Shown piece by piece: positions 47,035 to 59,458 of a stretch of 64,000 nucleotides of DNA; the stretch's first letter is position 1, and each line of letters opens with the position of its first letter. Both the position numbers and the translations under genes were made by a program. The notes under the pieces are model-generated. The model saw only the letters and a list, made by a program, of their open reading frames with translations. It did not search any database and had not been told where the DNA came from. Source of the stretch: Malus domestica (taxonomy: Eukaryota; Streptophyta; Magnoliopsida; Rosales; Rosaceae); contig NC_091675.1 in NCBI RefSeq assembly GCF_042453785.1, forward strand, positions 33,646,501 through 33,710,500, in the 5' to 3' direction.

Positions 47035-50000
47035 AGAGCTTTAGTATAAATGTCAGCCACTTGATCCTGAGAACAAGCAAAATGCAGAGAAATATCTAGT
47101 GCTAAAACTTTTTCACGAATGTAGTGGTAGTCTATTTCAACATGCTTAGTCCAAGCATGAAAAATGGGATTTTTGGCTGGAGAAATAACTAAGATATTAT
47201 TACACCATAGCTTTGGATTACAAGGCAATTGAAAACCAATGTTAACAAGAATTTTGTAGATCCATGTTAGTTATGCAGTAGTGTTAGCCAATGACCTATA
47301 CGCAGCCTTTGTGGAGGATTTTTCCACTGTAGATTGCTTCTTGGCACTTTAACTGATAATGGAGTTGCCCAAAAACATACAGAAACCACTAGTGGACTTT
47401 CTATCAAGAGCACAACCTGCCCAATCAGCATCTGAATAGGCATTTATACTTGGTGATGAAGGACTTTTAGAAAACCAAAGACCACAATCAATGGAACCTT
47501 TAAGATACCTTAGGATTCGCTTGACTGCTTGAAGATGAGAGATTCTAAGACAATGTATATATTGGCAAACAAGATTCACTGCAAATGAGATATCTGGCCT
47601 AGTCCATGTAAGATATTGTAGAACCCCAACAAGAGATTGATATTCAGTAGGATTATCCAAGAGTGGAGAAATGTGATCAAGTTTGGATGTGCTAAGTGGA
47701 GTAACACATGGTTTTGCACCATCCATTTTAGCCTTATGCAATAGATCCATAATATATTTTGTTTGAGAGATGAAGATGCCCTTGGAAGACCGTTTAACTT
47801 CAATGCCAAGAAAGTAGTGTAAGGAACCAAGATCTTTGATTGGAAAGAGGGAACTCAACTGATCAATAACTTGCTTGTAAGCTTGAGGAGAAGGACCAGT
47901 GACAAGAATGTAATCAACATAGACAAGAATGAATACCAAGTGAGGATCTTTCTTGACAAATAATGAATGATCTGATTAGGAACCCACAAAGCCAAAAGAG
48001 AGTAATGCACCATTCAGCTTTTCATACCAAGCTCTAGGAGCTTGTTTGAGTCCATACAAGGACTTATGCAATCTGCACACATAATTAGGTTGTGTAGAGT
48101 CCTCAAATCTAGGAGGCTGTTGCATGAAGGCAGATTCTAAAAGGTTACCATGTAGAAAAGCATTGCTCACATCAAGTTGGTTGAGTAACCAATCATATTG
48201 AGCAACCAAGGTGAGAAGAAGTCGAATTGTTACAGGTTTAGCAACTGGACTGAAGGTTTCAGTGTAGTTTAACCCTTCTTGTTAATGGAGCCCCTTGGCA
48301 ATAAGCCTAGCCTTGTACCTGTCTATGGAACCATCAGGCTTGCTTTTTGAGATGGAGAAGAAGGAACCACAGACTAAATACCAGTATTGAGAAGAGCATT
48401 GAACTCTTCTTGCATTGTTTTTCTCTAGTGTTGATATTTGGATGTTTGCTGATAGGTAGATGGAACATAATCAACACTGAGATGAGAAGGGAGTAGATGT
48501 TTGGTGGTATTGAAGGCTTTAGGCTTGAAGATACCAGAGTTTGCATTGGATGAATGTTGATATTTGGAGGTGTAGTGTGATGGGTTGAAATAGTATTGGG
48601 TGAATTAGAGATAGGAGATGAGACCTGAGAATGAGATGTTGGATTTAAAGTTGGTAGGTGAGGATGAACTGAGGTGAATGTTAGAGTAGAGGGGGTAGTA
48701 TGGGATGGTGAGGAAGAGATAATTTTGGAAGTGTTTGAAGGTAATGGAGATGGTTTATGAAAAGGAAAATTTTTCTCATAAAAAAAATGCCTGGATATGT
48801 AGATTCTATGAGAGATAAGATCCAGACACTTATACTCTTTATGGTTTAAAATGTACCCTACGAAAACACAGTGTCTGCTCTTTGGTTCTAACTTGGATTT
48901 AGTGCAGGGTTTTAACCAGGGGAAGCAACTACAACCAAACACTTTGAGAAAAGTATACTCTAGAGCTTTTTGGAACAATGATTCCCAAGGAGATAGTTTG
49001 GTGACAATGGGCATTATGTTGATCAGATAAATGGCTGTAAAGAAAGCATGAACCCAATATTGATGTGGAACCTTTGAAACTGTCAATAAAGTTCTGGTAG
49101 TCTTAACAAAGTATTTGTGCTTGCACTCAGCACATCCATTTTGTTCTAGAGTGTAAGGACAACTAAGTTGATGTGTAATATCATGAGCTAGTAAAAACTG
49201 AGAAAACTTTGAACTCAAGAATTCACCACCAGAATCTGAGCATATAGAAATAATTTTGGTACCCAACTAATTTTCAATTAGAGCTTTGAATTGAACAAAT
49301 GTAGGAAATACATCATATTTAAACTGTAATGGATAAAACCAAGAGTACTTGGTATAGTCATCGACAAAGATCACATAGTATCTAAAACCATGAACAGAAG
49401 GAACAGGAGCTGGTCCCCAGACATCTATGTGAAGAAGCTCTAATGGCTTGCTTGTAGTACAATATACAGAGACAAAAGGAAGCTTAGAAATTTTTCTTAC
49501 AGCATAATCTGAGCAGAAAGCTTTATTGCTAGTACTAGACACAGAAATACAGGAATTTGAGACCAACTTATTTAAGATTTTGACAGAGGGATGGCCAAGT
49601 CTTTGATGCCAAAGATCCTTAGAAGCCTTTGTATCAGCAACAAAAGATTTGTGATTACCAGCAACAAAAGATGATGCATGAAGTGGGTAGAATCCTTCAT
49701 AGTGAAGTGAAAATGATAAAGATGCATGGAACACCAGTTGTCAAGAAGAAATTGATTTGCAGAAAGCAAATTTTTCTTTAAATTAGGTACATGCAGAACA
49801 TTGTTCAACTTAAAACGATGAGTACTTGTATTTAAGATAGAAGAACCAAAGTGAAAAATGGGCAAACCTTTGCCATCACCAATGTAAACCTGTTCAGGAC
49901 CATGATAAGCCTCAGGATTTTGAAGATTGGTGCAGTTGTTGGTCATGTGTGAGCTAGCTCCAGAATCGACAAGCCAAGTAGGTGCAGAAGATGTAGATCT

Positions 50001-51113
50001 AGTATTTGCAACCATAGCAGAATGAGATGAAGAACTAGTGTAGCTCGAATTCATGCGTTGTGGACATTCAATTGCTTTATGATCATAGTGGCGGCAGATT
50101 TGACAAGGAGTTCGTTTTCCAGAGAAATTGGAGAAAGACCGACCACCACGATGAAAACGTTGATTGTTTTGTCGATAGCTATTGTGCTGTGAGTTGCCTC
50201 CGAAATTACTCCTGCCTTGATAATTTCTAGGGTTTGAAGAATTGCCATGGTCGTGAGAATAATTCTGAGAACGGCCTTGAGAGAAATTAGGTGAAGAGGT
50301 ATTATGAGCATTATATGCCTGAGGAGGCACATATGGCTCGGGAAAAAGACCGGCAGATGAATTATACACCTGAGACGGAGCAGTAGGAGGCAATTTCTTG
50401 CAATTGTTCAATTGAATTTCTTTGCACAAAAGAAAACCATGTAATTCATTAGTTGTAGTCGATTCGATGCGAAATTGAATAGTATCAACAAAAGAATCAT
50501 ACTCAGATGGCAATCCATGAAGTGTGACAAAGATGAACTCATAATCTTCAACCAGAGCTCCGGCACTCGCAAAAGCATCATCGATTTCCTCAATTTGTTG
50601 GAGAAATTGAGCTGTTGTGGATTCTCCTTTAGTGATATTACGCAGACGAGATCGAAGATCATGAATGTGAGATTGAGATGCAGCAACCAATCTTGATTCC
50701 AGTTTCGCCCAAAGTTCTCGAGATGAATTAACTCTAACAGTATAAGGAATTAGGGTTTCAAAAAGGGTGGAATTTATCCAGATGAGGATGGTTTGATCAT
50801 TCTCATACCACGAAACATACTATGGATTAATGAAAGAGGTGCGATGGTCGGAATCTTCCAGTAGCATTTGAGGCGGTGGAGGTGTCTATCCATCAACTAT
50901 GCCGATGAGATTGTATCGATGAAAGATTGGGGCGAACAGAGCACTCCAGGTGAATAATTGGTGGTTGTGAGCTTAATTGTCACCATTGATCCAATATTCT
51001 AAATCGTGACAGAGGAAGTCGTCGGAGATATGATTGAGACAGAGGAAGTCATCGGAGGAGGTTGATGAACTCGAGCTGTAGAATCAGAGGAAGGAGAAGC
51101 AGATGCCGCCATT
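47035..51113 (-). pseudogene. Copia Gag-Pol remnant of the degenerate element
   Basis: Order on the minus strand: Gag start near 51113 (MAASASPSS..., with stops before about 50690), a CCHC knuckle (CQICRHYDHKAIEC), protease DSGASSHM, and integrase HQRLGHPS. The integrase core is split by a stop at 49264-49266, and RT blocks QLDVSNAFLHGNL and [15 protein letters not shown] follow. The RT active site reads YVDYILVTG, so the second catalytic Asp of YVDD is Tyr. RNase H pieces include YSDADWAGC, and a separate end piece reads ISLHFACSQDQVADIYTKAL (about 47035-47228). At least five breaks separate these open stretches. The nested 2.7-kb elements follow directly after the RNase H end. The protein is dead. 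Confidence 0.92.
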
Positions 51114-51248
51114 GATATGCAAAGTTAGGGTTTGGAGATGAAGAAGGTGCAGAGATCGCGATTGCGATCAAAGAGAAGAAAGAAGAAGGGTTTGCAGGCG
51201 GTGAAACGTGTTTGGATTAGGTCATGAGATAGAAGGCAGTTACTACCA

Positions 51249-51423
51249 CATTAAGAAATAATCTTTTCATTGATTTGGAAATAATTTTACAATCTATATA
51301 TATACAAGTATTTCCACCAATAAGACAAAACCACCACATTCTAACAAACTAAACAACTATAACAAACTATACAATATCTAAGAGATATCTTTTACATCTG
51401 CATTTACATTTGTACCCTTAATA
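51249..51423 (-). repeat. 5' LTR (175 bp) of the degenerate copia element
   Basis: Matches 41371-41545 with a few substitutions. Adjacent internal sequence on the minus strand starts TGGTAGTAAC, keeping only the TGGTA of a usual Met-tRNA primer-binding site. GTTAC follows at 51424. Confidence 0.92.
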
Positions 51424-51691
51424 GTTACAACCCAGTTGATATTATTTTCCATGAGTTATTATTAATGTTTTGTTTCTCTTTTTCTTTCTTTCTTTCTTAG
51501 ATTGGTAGCGAGTTTAGGGTTCGATTATCTCTAGTTTAACAAGATAACCTCACTAATTTAGTAAATTAAGATTTTGTTGTTCATGGCAAATCTATGAAGA
51601 TGTCAAACTACTACTCTTGAGACCAAACTCGCAACTCCTTTTAGGAGAAACTTTCATGTCTTGTCCCCACACCATGGGGTGTATACACACC

Positions 51692-52887
51692 AATGTCCGA
51701 AATGCCGATAATGTCGGCGATATTTCACCGATATTATCGGTTTTTCATGTTACCAATATTTTAATAGGTATCCAACGGGTTTTCGTCAAAATATCGCGAT
51801 ATTATTGATAATATCGCGATGTTATCGATATTAGCGATAATATCGCCGAGGCTCCGTTGTCGCAATGGCAGCCGGGGCTCCGTCGTCGCAGCTGCCAAGA
51901 TCTGTGCTCTTCTCTGCAATCCACGCTCAGACCCATCAAAATGAGCAATCCCTTTTCTCCGGAGGTGGCTGGAATATGGGTTGGGTGTCCTTGGGGTCAT
52001 CGGGGTTCTTCTGCGCGTCGCCGTGCTTCCCAGAGACTAAGGAGAGGGAGGGAGAGTTCAGGAGGGTGGTGGAGATGCTGCGCTGGCATCGGGATGGACG
52101 AATTTGGGTGTGCCTGGGTGTGGGTGCGATCGAGGAAATGGAGTCCTCTGCGCGTCGCCGTGTTTCCCAGAGACGGAGGAGAGGGAGGGAGAGTTCAGGA
52201 GGGTGGTGGAGATGCTGCGCTGGCATCGGGGTGGATGAATTTGGGTGTGCCTAGGTGTGGGTGCGATCGGGGAAATGGAGTGAGAGAACGAGAGTTCGAG
52301 AGAGAGATAGAGTTGAGAACTGAGAGAGTGTGAGGGTTCCGAGAGAGACTCGGGAAAAGAGAGAGAGAAATAGGGTGAGGGTTAGTGGGCTGCCACGTGG
52401 CAGCGTGACGGAGAGTGAGAATCAAGATGGAGGGTCTAGATTAGATTAGATTAGGATAAAGGACTCAATTGCACAATTTATATAATTTCAAGGAAAGAGT
52501 GAAAATATAAATTAATCTGGGGTCCAGATTAGATTAGGATAAATAACTCAATTTCAGGGAAAGAGGGAAAATATATAATTTCAGGGAAAGCGTGAAAATA
52601 TTTGAACCTCAAAGAGTGAAAAATTTGCCAGCTCGCTATATAATCAACTTAAATCAGTTAAATCCATCATGCAATGCATTTCCTTCCAATTTTTTGTGAT
52701 AAACTAATAGATAATTGACTAAATAAACATTCTGCAAAGTTTCAATAAAAATTTCCAAGTTTTTCTTACAATTTTCATGGTTTCCATATTATTTTTATTG
52801 ATATCGATAATATCCCGATATTTCCATCGATATTTCCTTGTTTTTGGACTACCGATATTTCCGATATCATCGATATTTAATACCTTG
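51692..52887. mobile_element. MULE-like non-autonomous element with GC-rich core
   Basis: Flanked by an exact 9-bp repeat ATACACACC (51683-51691 and 52888-52896), the size typical of Mutator-like elements. Both ends are packed with cgatatt/atcg palindromic strings and are loosely inverted to each other (ccgatattatcgg on the left, cgatatttccgatatcatcg on the right). The middle (about 51850-52400) is GC- and GA-rich and holds a 129-codon open frame on plus (51865-52254) starting MAAGAPSSQLPRSVLFSAIH. That frame covers a roughly 132-bp tandem duplication and shows no known domain. No transposase is visible. The core could be captured host DNA (Pack-MULE style), which is inference. Confidence 0.62.
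52010..52275. repeat. Approximately 132-bp tandem duplication inside the MULE-like element
   Basis: Two units (about 52010-52141 and 52142-52275) share ctgcgcgtcgccgtg, ttcaggagggtggtggagat and gtgtgggtgcgatcg, with a few substitutions. The length is a multiple of three, but the two units are open in different overlapping frames. Confidence 0.85.
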
Positions 52888-52896
52888 ATACACACC

Positions 52897-53491
52897 ACAC
52901 CAATGAGTGCTTCATTGGCTTCATTTTTTTTTTTGTGCTTCAAGAGCCACATTAAGGTGCAAATTAAACACAACTTATTTTTTCACAAACTAGGCCCTTT
53001 AGGTCCATTTTCTTTCAGAAGGATCTAATAAGCTAGCGTTGAATTGTAAACCTTCTTCATGTAATTAAAATTGGAAAATCATTTTTGCACGCTTGTTTTC
53101 TCCATACTCCTTAATTTATTTCTAAACTTTCTATCACTTGATGTCCTTTGATTTATCCAATCCAATGATTAGGACCAAAAAAATGAGAGAGTAGCGCATG
53201 GGGAGAAAAAGAAAGTGCATAAATAATTTCCCTTAAAAGTAACCTAAATTACGAACTTACCCACCATTTTCAATCCAAAAAACAGGATCTCAACCAAATT
53301 TTCTTGACACCAATGGCTAGACCAAGCAAGTAGAAGAAGAGTGTAAAAATTCTTAAATTATCATCTATTTTGTAAATGAAATAGGCCCAGAAACAAGTGA
53401 ACACAAACTTGAAATTGAGATAAACATGCTTGGAATAACCAATTAGTCAAAACCTCCTGCATATTTTTCCGACTACATTTCATGCACTATC
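52897..53491. other. Unannotated AT-rich stretch
   Basis: No gene, tRNA or clear repeat recognised between the MULE-like element and the next LTR element. Confidence 0.4.
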
Positions 53492-54059
53492 TGTTGGAAA
53501 AATAAAGTCTAATTGCTATATTAAATCACATAAAAATTTAAGAAATAATTCATGCAATTATATATCAAAATTAATGTATGCACATGAGTAACCAATGCTA
53601 AATGAACATGACATAATGGATTAGAAAAACCTAAAAAATACGGTCAAGGCAAGAGTTGGACACTATGTCCTTAAGACAAGTTTACGCCCCACTACGGTGC
53701 TCATGGTTGATCGGCGCATGTCTTCCAAGATACAACGACCACGTCCTTGTAATAGTAGCACTCCAAATCACAAGGCTTCATGAACCACAATTGTGTTGAA
53801 AACTCTCTCATATGGACTCAATGAGATTCTCTAATATTTAGTATACTCTATGTATGATTATGTAAAACAATGAAAAATTATTTTGTGATTATAGGGGGCT
53901 TCCCTATTTATAGAATGTAAGATACATCTTTGGAAAACATGTGACTATTCATGAAGAGTCAAGAGTTTCAACTCTTCATTTGAGTAGACACATCTTTCTA
54001 CCAAAAGGCTCCACTTCTAATTTCCATTCAATTAAATATTATTATTAAATTTTCCAACA
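53492..54059 (-). repeat. LTR (left) of the coding-free copia derivative
   Basis: 568 bp, TGTTGGA...TCCAACA. Followed on the internal side by atcccccacatg, giving a G-rich polypurine tract on the minus strand. Confidence 0.88.
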
Positions 54060-56452
54060 ATCCCCCACATGAATGGAAATTGACTCAATACCATGCAAAT
54101 GACAATGCAGACACTAGAGAGAGAATTCAGTAGAAAAAGTATTGCATCGGGATAGGTGGCTTTTGGCTTTGAACATTCCGTAGTGAATTACTATCGGATT
54201 TACTTGGCTAATCAGTGAACGCGATGTCTTGAACTGCTTAGTCGTTTGTGTAAACGAAGACAATAGTAATCACACAATACCCTTCTAGACACCCTATGGT
54301 TGCTCAGTTGTGTTCATTTTGGCCCTGAACAATTCTTGGTTTCTCATGAGTGCTTTTAGAGAATTAAGCCCTTCAAAAAATTCTCACAGGAATGGCCTCA
54401 TTCCTCACTCAAGATAGGTGACTTCCAATTAAAAGTATCCTGCAATACCCCACTTGTTATTTCCAAGTATAGGAATCATTAAAAGCAAAGCATATCCTAA
54501 ATACGTTGCAGATAACATTGTTTCATCATAGGACATGTGTAGGAGATTATCTCCGCAGTGCTCCCATTGAATCATCCACGATTCGGTTGTCCCTTTGAAC
54601 CTAGATCTTGGGATCTCCAGTCAGCTAGGTTGGGTTGCCATTATGGCGATTCTTAAAATGTAGGCTTTTAACCCATTCCCCTCGATGATACAACTTACTC
54701 TCTAGTCAAACCTTTAATTAATTAGATCCACTAGGTTGATGACTATCAGTTAAAGTGCGCACTTCCATTTATGAAATTATATTTCATTCGAGAGTAGTTG
54801 TTTTCCAATGCTAAGTCCTTCAAAACATATGTTAGGACTTAAAAAGTAATTTGCTAACACTCGGTACATTCCCTCACATTTAAGGTATTTTTTTTTTATT
54901 CTGAAAGGTCTCTAACCTTTAAATACCTTAAATTAAAGAATATCACTTTTCTTGAAGCAAATTACTTTTCCATTATCCTTAAGTTGATGTATAATCCAAA
55001 GATAACTATGTCACTCCCCACAATTCACTCTTATTGTGGTTACTTTTTAATGCTATCAATTACTCACTCATCATACTTAAGAAGTAGGAACCAATGAAGA
55101 TATTTTCTCTTTATCTATTCTTCACTTCTAGGCTTTCAATCCTCACAAGTCCTTTATATGAGAAGCACTCCTTTCACATTCAACTACGTATTCAAACCTT
55201 TTGTTTCTTGAAATTAAACAAGAACCATAGTCAGAAATTTATCACAACGTGATACTCGATTTGGATACTTCACTTCTTAAAATGAGAACCAAAGGTCGCT
55301 GAATCAACCGTATATATTAATTACAGAACTTGGCAGGAGTGCTTTCTTTTGGAAGAGACAATCTTGTTCAATTTGAACAGATTCAACCCTATCTTTATCG
55401 CATCAGTTCAGCAACCCATATATATATATATATATACGTCTGTTCAAATCCGCAGACCTTTCTCTTCACACCAGATGCCCCTTTAGTTAGAGAAGCTACT
55501 ACAATTGAAATAATCATTTCAACAAAACACACATGTAACACAATTTCAAAGAAATAAGTATCAGATCAAAATAGGTCAACGCAATCAAAAGCCATTCTCA
55601 TGCATGCAACCCTACCAAGAAGCATTAAGCTTCATTTGCACAAGAAAACCCACATATAAATTGATATATAGTAGAAAATCATGTTCAGTTAGATAAACTC
55701 ATAGCAACGTAAGACAACATACATGCATACAGTAAGCAAAACTCAGAAAACCAAACATACACAAATGAAACATATTAGAATCCAAACTCCCACTCAAAAT
55801 CCCAAGCGGCATCATCGCGGTGATGGAATGGTTACCCTTTGGAAAAGGGTCAAATGATCCATTTCCTTATAGTTTGGAAGGGTCATGTTTGTCGGTGGAG
55901 GCTCTCCAGAGAACCCTTTCATGAAGTTAGATATAGTGAATTTCTTTTCCAGACAAAAAATCAACCCATCAATTATAGGGATTCATTCCAACACATTCTT
56001 ATATAATTCACAATATACAAAGTATTTAGTTTGGAAGGGTCATGTATGTAATCGTTTCCCAATTGGCATGTCAACCACTTGGAAATCTGTCAATTAATTT
56101 GTCAAACACTCGATCGACAATCATTTGAAAGCCGTGAATTCATGAAGTCGTAACTATATTATATATAAGGTTAGTCGTAAACAAAACACTCCCAAAGCAT
56201 TACTTACTTTACAAACTGAACTTAATGCGTGGCAAAGAAGTAACCAACTAGACAAGAATACAAACAAACAGTTTTGCAAGAAACCAAGACTACATACCAG
56301 ACAATTCTACCACAAAAATAATCTGTAGGACAAAAACATGATAGAATAAATCTGAAGGAAAGATCATGCCATTAGGATCAACTTTTACTTTGTCACGGAA
56401 GCATATTACTCTCAATACAAAAATAGCAATCAAACCAATATGTCTTAAAGAT

Positions 56453-57019
56453 TGTTGGAAAAATAAGGTCTAATTGCTATATTAAATCACATAAAAATTT
56501 AAGAAATAATTCATGCAATTATATATCAAAATTAATGCATGCACATAAGTAACTAATGCTAAATGAACATGACATAATGGATTAGAAAAACCTAGAAAAT
56601 ATGGTCGAGGCAAGTGTTGGACACTTTGTCCTTAAGACAAATTTACGCCCCACACGGTGCTCATGGTTGATCGGCCCATGTCTCCCAAGATACAACAACC
56701 ACGTCCTTGTAATAGTAGCACTCCAAATCACAAGGTTTCATGAACCACGATTATGTTGAAAACTCTCTCATATGGACTCAATGAAACTCTCTAATATTTA
56801 GTACACTCTATGTATGATTATGTAAAACAATGAAAAATTATTTTGTGATTATACGGGACTTCTCTATTTATAGAATGTGAGATACCTCTTTGGAAAACAT
56901 GTGACTATTCATGAAGAGTCAAAAGTCGCAACTCTTCATTTGAGTAGACACATCTTTCTACCAAAATGCTCCACTTCTAATTTCCATTCAATTAAATATT
57001 ATTATTAAATTTTCCAACA
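56453..57019 (-). repeat. LTR (right) of the coding-free copia derivative
   Basis: 567 bp, aligned end to end with the left LTR with scattered substitutions. It lies about 200 bp downstream of the DUF4057 gene stop. Confidence 0.88.
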
Positions 57020-57216
57020 CTACCCACATATAAATGTATGGCTACAACTCGGTCTCACATCCAACGCCCCAAAACCCTAGAGATCGAAGATGCTCATCTC
57101 ATCAGGGCGGGCAAGAAGGGTTTTACAAGTCAAAACACAGAGTTCGCTATGGGAAATCATATGATGGGACCGACTTTATTAATGATAAAGGAAAGTAACA
57201 AGTCGGGAATTATGAG

Positions 57217-59110
57217 TTAAACCAAGGCAATGCTGCTCTCTCCACCGGGGGGCTTGCGAACACCACCCAGATAGTCTCTGGATGATGCCTTTCCATCGGC
57301 AAAGATGTTGCTGCCATTCATCTCTCTCAGCTTAGCCGTGCTGAGGGGCTTTTCAGTAGACCCTGGAGCAACATCACCTTTAAATATATCATTCCCTGTC
57401 AGCTCTGCAAACTTCTGGTTATGTATTTTCCAAGAAGTCTTGGAAACAGGTTCCTCACTGAACATAATATTACTCTGACCTCCAGCAGGCTGTGTGACAA
57501 AAAGTAAATTTCAATACAACAATTCAAGAAATGTTACTTCGCAAGATAGTCTAGGATTATTCGGCAGAGTAATACATACCTGGATTACAGGAAAGTGTTC
57601 ACCCCCAGGCTATCTTTCTAGGCTATCAATTTTGAACCTTTGATCCAATTAATTCTTGTTGGAAAGAATGGTCCAAACTAACAGTCTCACAACCTAACAT
57701 ACCAGACGACTATTTGACAACAAACCCTAAACAGGAGAACCCTCAATTGCATACTTAAAACCAAAATTATGGAAGTCCAAGTTATCTAGCGTTATATTTC
57801 CTAATTGATTAATTATCATAACTAAAGCTGAGAAAGATATGAATGAAAACATTCATTCACAAAAACAAAATGAATCAGTGAACTCACATTTGAAACTTTG
57901 ACAGAGGTGCGTAGATTTCGGGGTGCAGGGTCCCCAATGTCTCTGGTTTCTCTAGTTTGCAGGGTGTGAGCAGCAGCCAATGATCGAGGCACGACTTCAG
58001 GAGGAGGGCCAAAGATGTCATTTCCAGTGAGCTCCTTTGACTTGGCATTTGATCCGCTCTTCTTGGATTTTAAATCGGAGTTAGACTGCAATGTCCCACT
58101 CAATTCACGCTGCTTGGCAACCTCAGGAACAGTGACAGGCTTCTTAGGCGTGACATGTTCATCAACACTGAATGAGATTTGGCTGACTCCATTGAGTGCT
58201 TGCTGATAAATACGAAGCCCCGTTTTGTTACTAGCATTATTAGATTCTGGTGCAGCATCCTTGCCTGAACCCGCTGCAGATATGCCATTTCCAGTAATCT
58301 CCTTCAGTTTATAGCCTGAACAAGGCTTCCTGTACCACATTTCATCTGGGTTTTTGATTTTCAATATTGACCATTAACCATATCGTTAAAGTAGTGATTT
58401 TGTTTACCCAAAAAAAAAAGTACTGATTTCTTGCTGGATCTAAGATGGGCAAATTTCAAAAAAAGAGAGGAAAAAAATTGAGTTTCATTGCATGCATTTG
58501 TAGACATATGTGGGTTAGGCTAGTCGGGCAAGGCAGTGTTACCGCCCCAGATATTAGAGTAGTTTAGAATATTGTCTTATCAGAAAACATAAATAGTCTT
58601 CTGATCAGATGAATACAAAACATAAATAGGATCACATGAATATAAAACAATCAAAGTTAATAGTCTTCTGATCAGAAAACAGAAAATTTTGTAGTTTTCA
58701 TTCAGCAGTTTGAGCAGGTTAATGGGTAATTAGCAGAAAATTAGATTAATGAAGCATGCACTACTGAATTAATAGCTAGATCTGAGTTGAGAGGAGATCT
58801 CACTGTTTGTTGAGGCTCTGAGCTTCTTCATCAGTGATCTGACCGCCATGGAGCACCTTGCTGATTCCATCCGACGGCTGAAAATGCACCTCTTGAGCTT
58901 GATTAGCTTTCTTAATTCACCATCATCAAGAAAGAAAGCAAGAAGAAATTTACATTGACTACTGAGTAATGTTGAAGTGGAAAGTAAAGGAACCTGATGA
59001 GAGCGGTGGGCGGAGGAGGCGGTGGGCGGAGAGTCGGAGTGTGGGACCTCTTTCCACGTCAGCATATCGGCAGTGTCTCTGCGAGGCTTTCTCAGTGGTG
59101 TTCTCTCCAT
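57217..59110 (-). CDS. DUF4057 family protein, four exons, intact
   Basis: Exons on the minus strand are 58994-59110, 58804-58877, 57888-58329 and 57217-57489. All have GT-AG borders and join in frame to 301 residues. The start MERTPLRKPRRDTADMLTW is the family-typical N-terminus; an upstream in-frame Met (MRPKT) is less likely. The protein is built of repeated short blocks of the form KELTGNDIF or KEITGNGI (at least four copies, including LREMNGSNIF). It also has GISKVLHGGQITDEEAQ-like and GLRIYQQALNG segments, and ends YLGGVRKPPGGESSIALV. From memory it matches Arabidopsis At4g39860 (annotated hematological/neurological-like). The molecular role is unknown. No membrane segment or signal peptide. 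No lesion seen. Confidence 0.92.
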
Positions 59111-59458
59111 TGTTTTCGGTCTCACTCTCTCGCGCTGGTCTGAGTCTCTCTTCGTCCTTTGGCTATGGGGTTTTGAGATAATTTTGAATTTTGAATGAAT
59201 AGAAAATAGTATTCATAAATAAATAAAGCAAAAGTAATAAAATCCCAAAACATTTTGTCATTTTCGAAACAGGAGAAGAGAAAGGTCTTGGAGCATCATC
59301 ATATTAAAGTTCATATGAAGTTCGACTTTGAGACGGTAGATGATTAAATGTTTTTCTTTAGATAAAAGGACAAGTGTCTTTAATTGGTACAGGGAATTAC
59401 GTGGGTGAGTCTGTCTCTCAAGATGATAAAATTCAACACAAAGATTTCGTGTGGGGTT

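Larger units (their letters stand above)
41371..51423 (-). mobile_element. Degenerate Ty1/copia LTR retrotransposon carrying nested insertions
   Basis: Flanked by GTTAC (41366-41370 and 51424-51428). The 175-bp LTRs at 41371-41545 and 51249-51423 differ by only a few bases. On the minus strand a polypurine tract GAGGGGGGA (41546-41554) sits directly before the 3' LTR. The copia coding region (47035-51113) is full of lesions. Between the 3' LTR and the RNase H end, two nested 2.7-kb elements (41618-47029) are inserted with TSD TAGGC. Without them the element is about 4.6 kb. It lies 29 bp beyond the annexin pseudogene stop. Confidence 0.92.
53492..57019 (-). mobile_element. Coding-free copia derivative with two LTRs
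   Basis: LTRs at 53492-54059 (568 bp) and 56453-57019 (567 bp) both begin TGTTGGAAAAAT and end ATTTTCCAACA and are very similar. The flanks are CTATC (53487-53491) and CTACC (57020-57024), a target repeat with one mismatch. The interior just after the left LTR resembles the 3' untranslated segment of the copia element at 4667 (shared gtgttcattttggccctgaac, gggatctccagtcagctaggtt and aacccattcccctcgatg), so it is minus-oriented and related. Gag-Pol is missing; 54700-56450 is non-coding. It would depend on proteins from a relative. Confidence 0.82.

Noticed and set aside
51857-52333. Several overlapping open frames in the GC-rich core as a real gene
   Set aside because: All three frames on plus and one on minus are open because of GA/GC composition and a tandem duplication; no domain recognised. 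Kept only as part of the MULE-like element.
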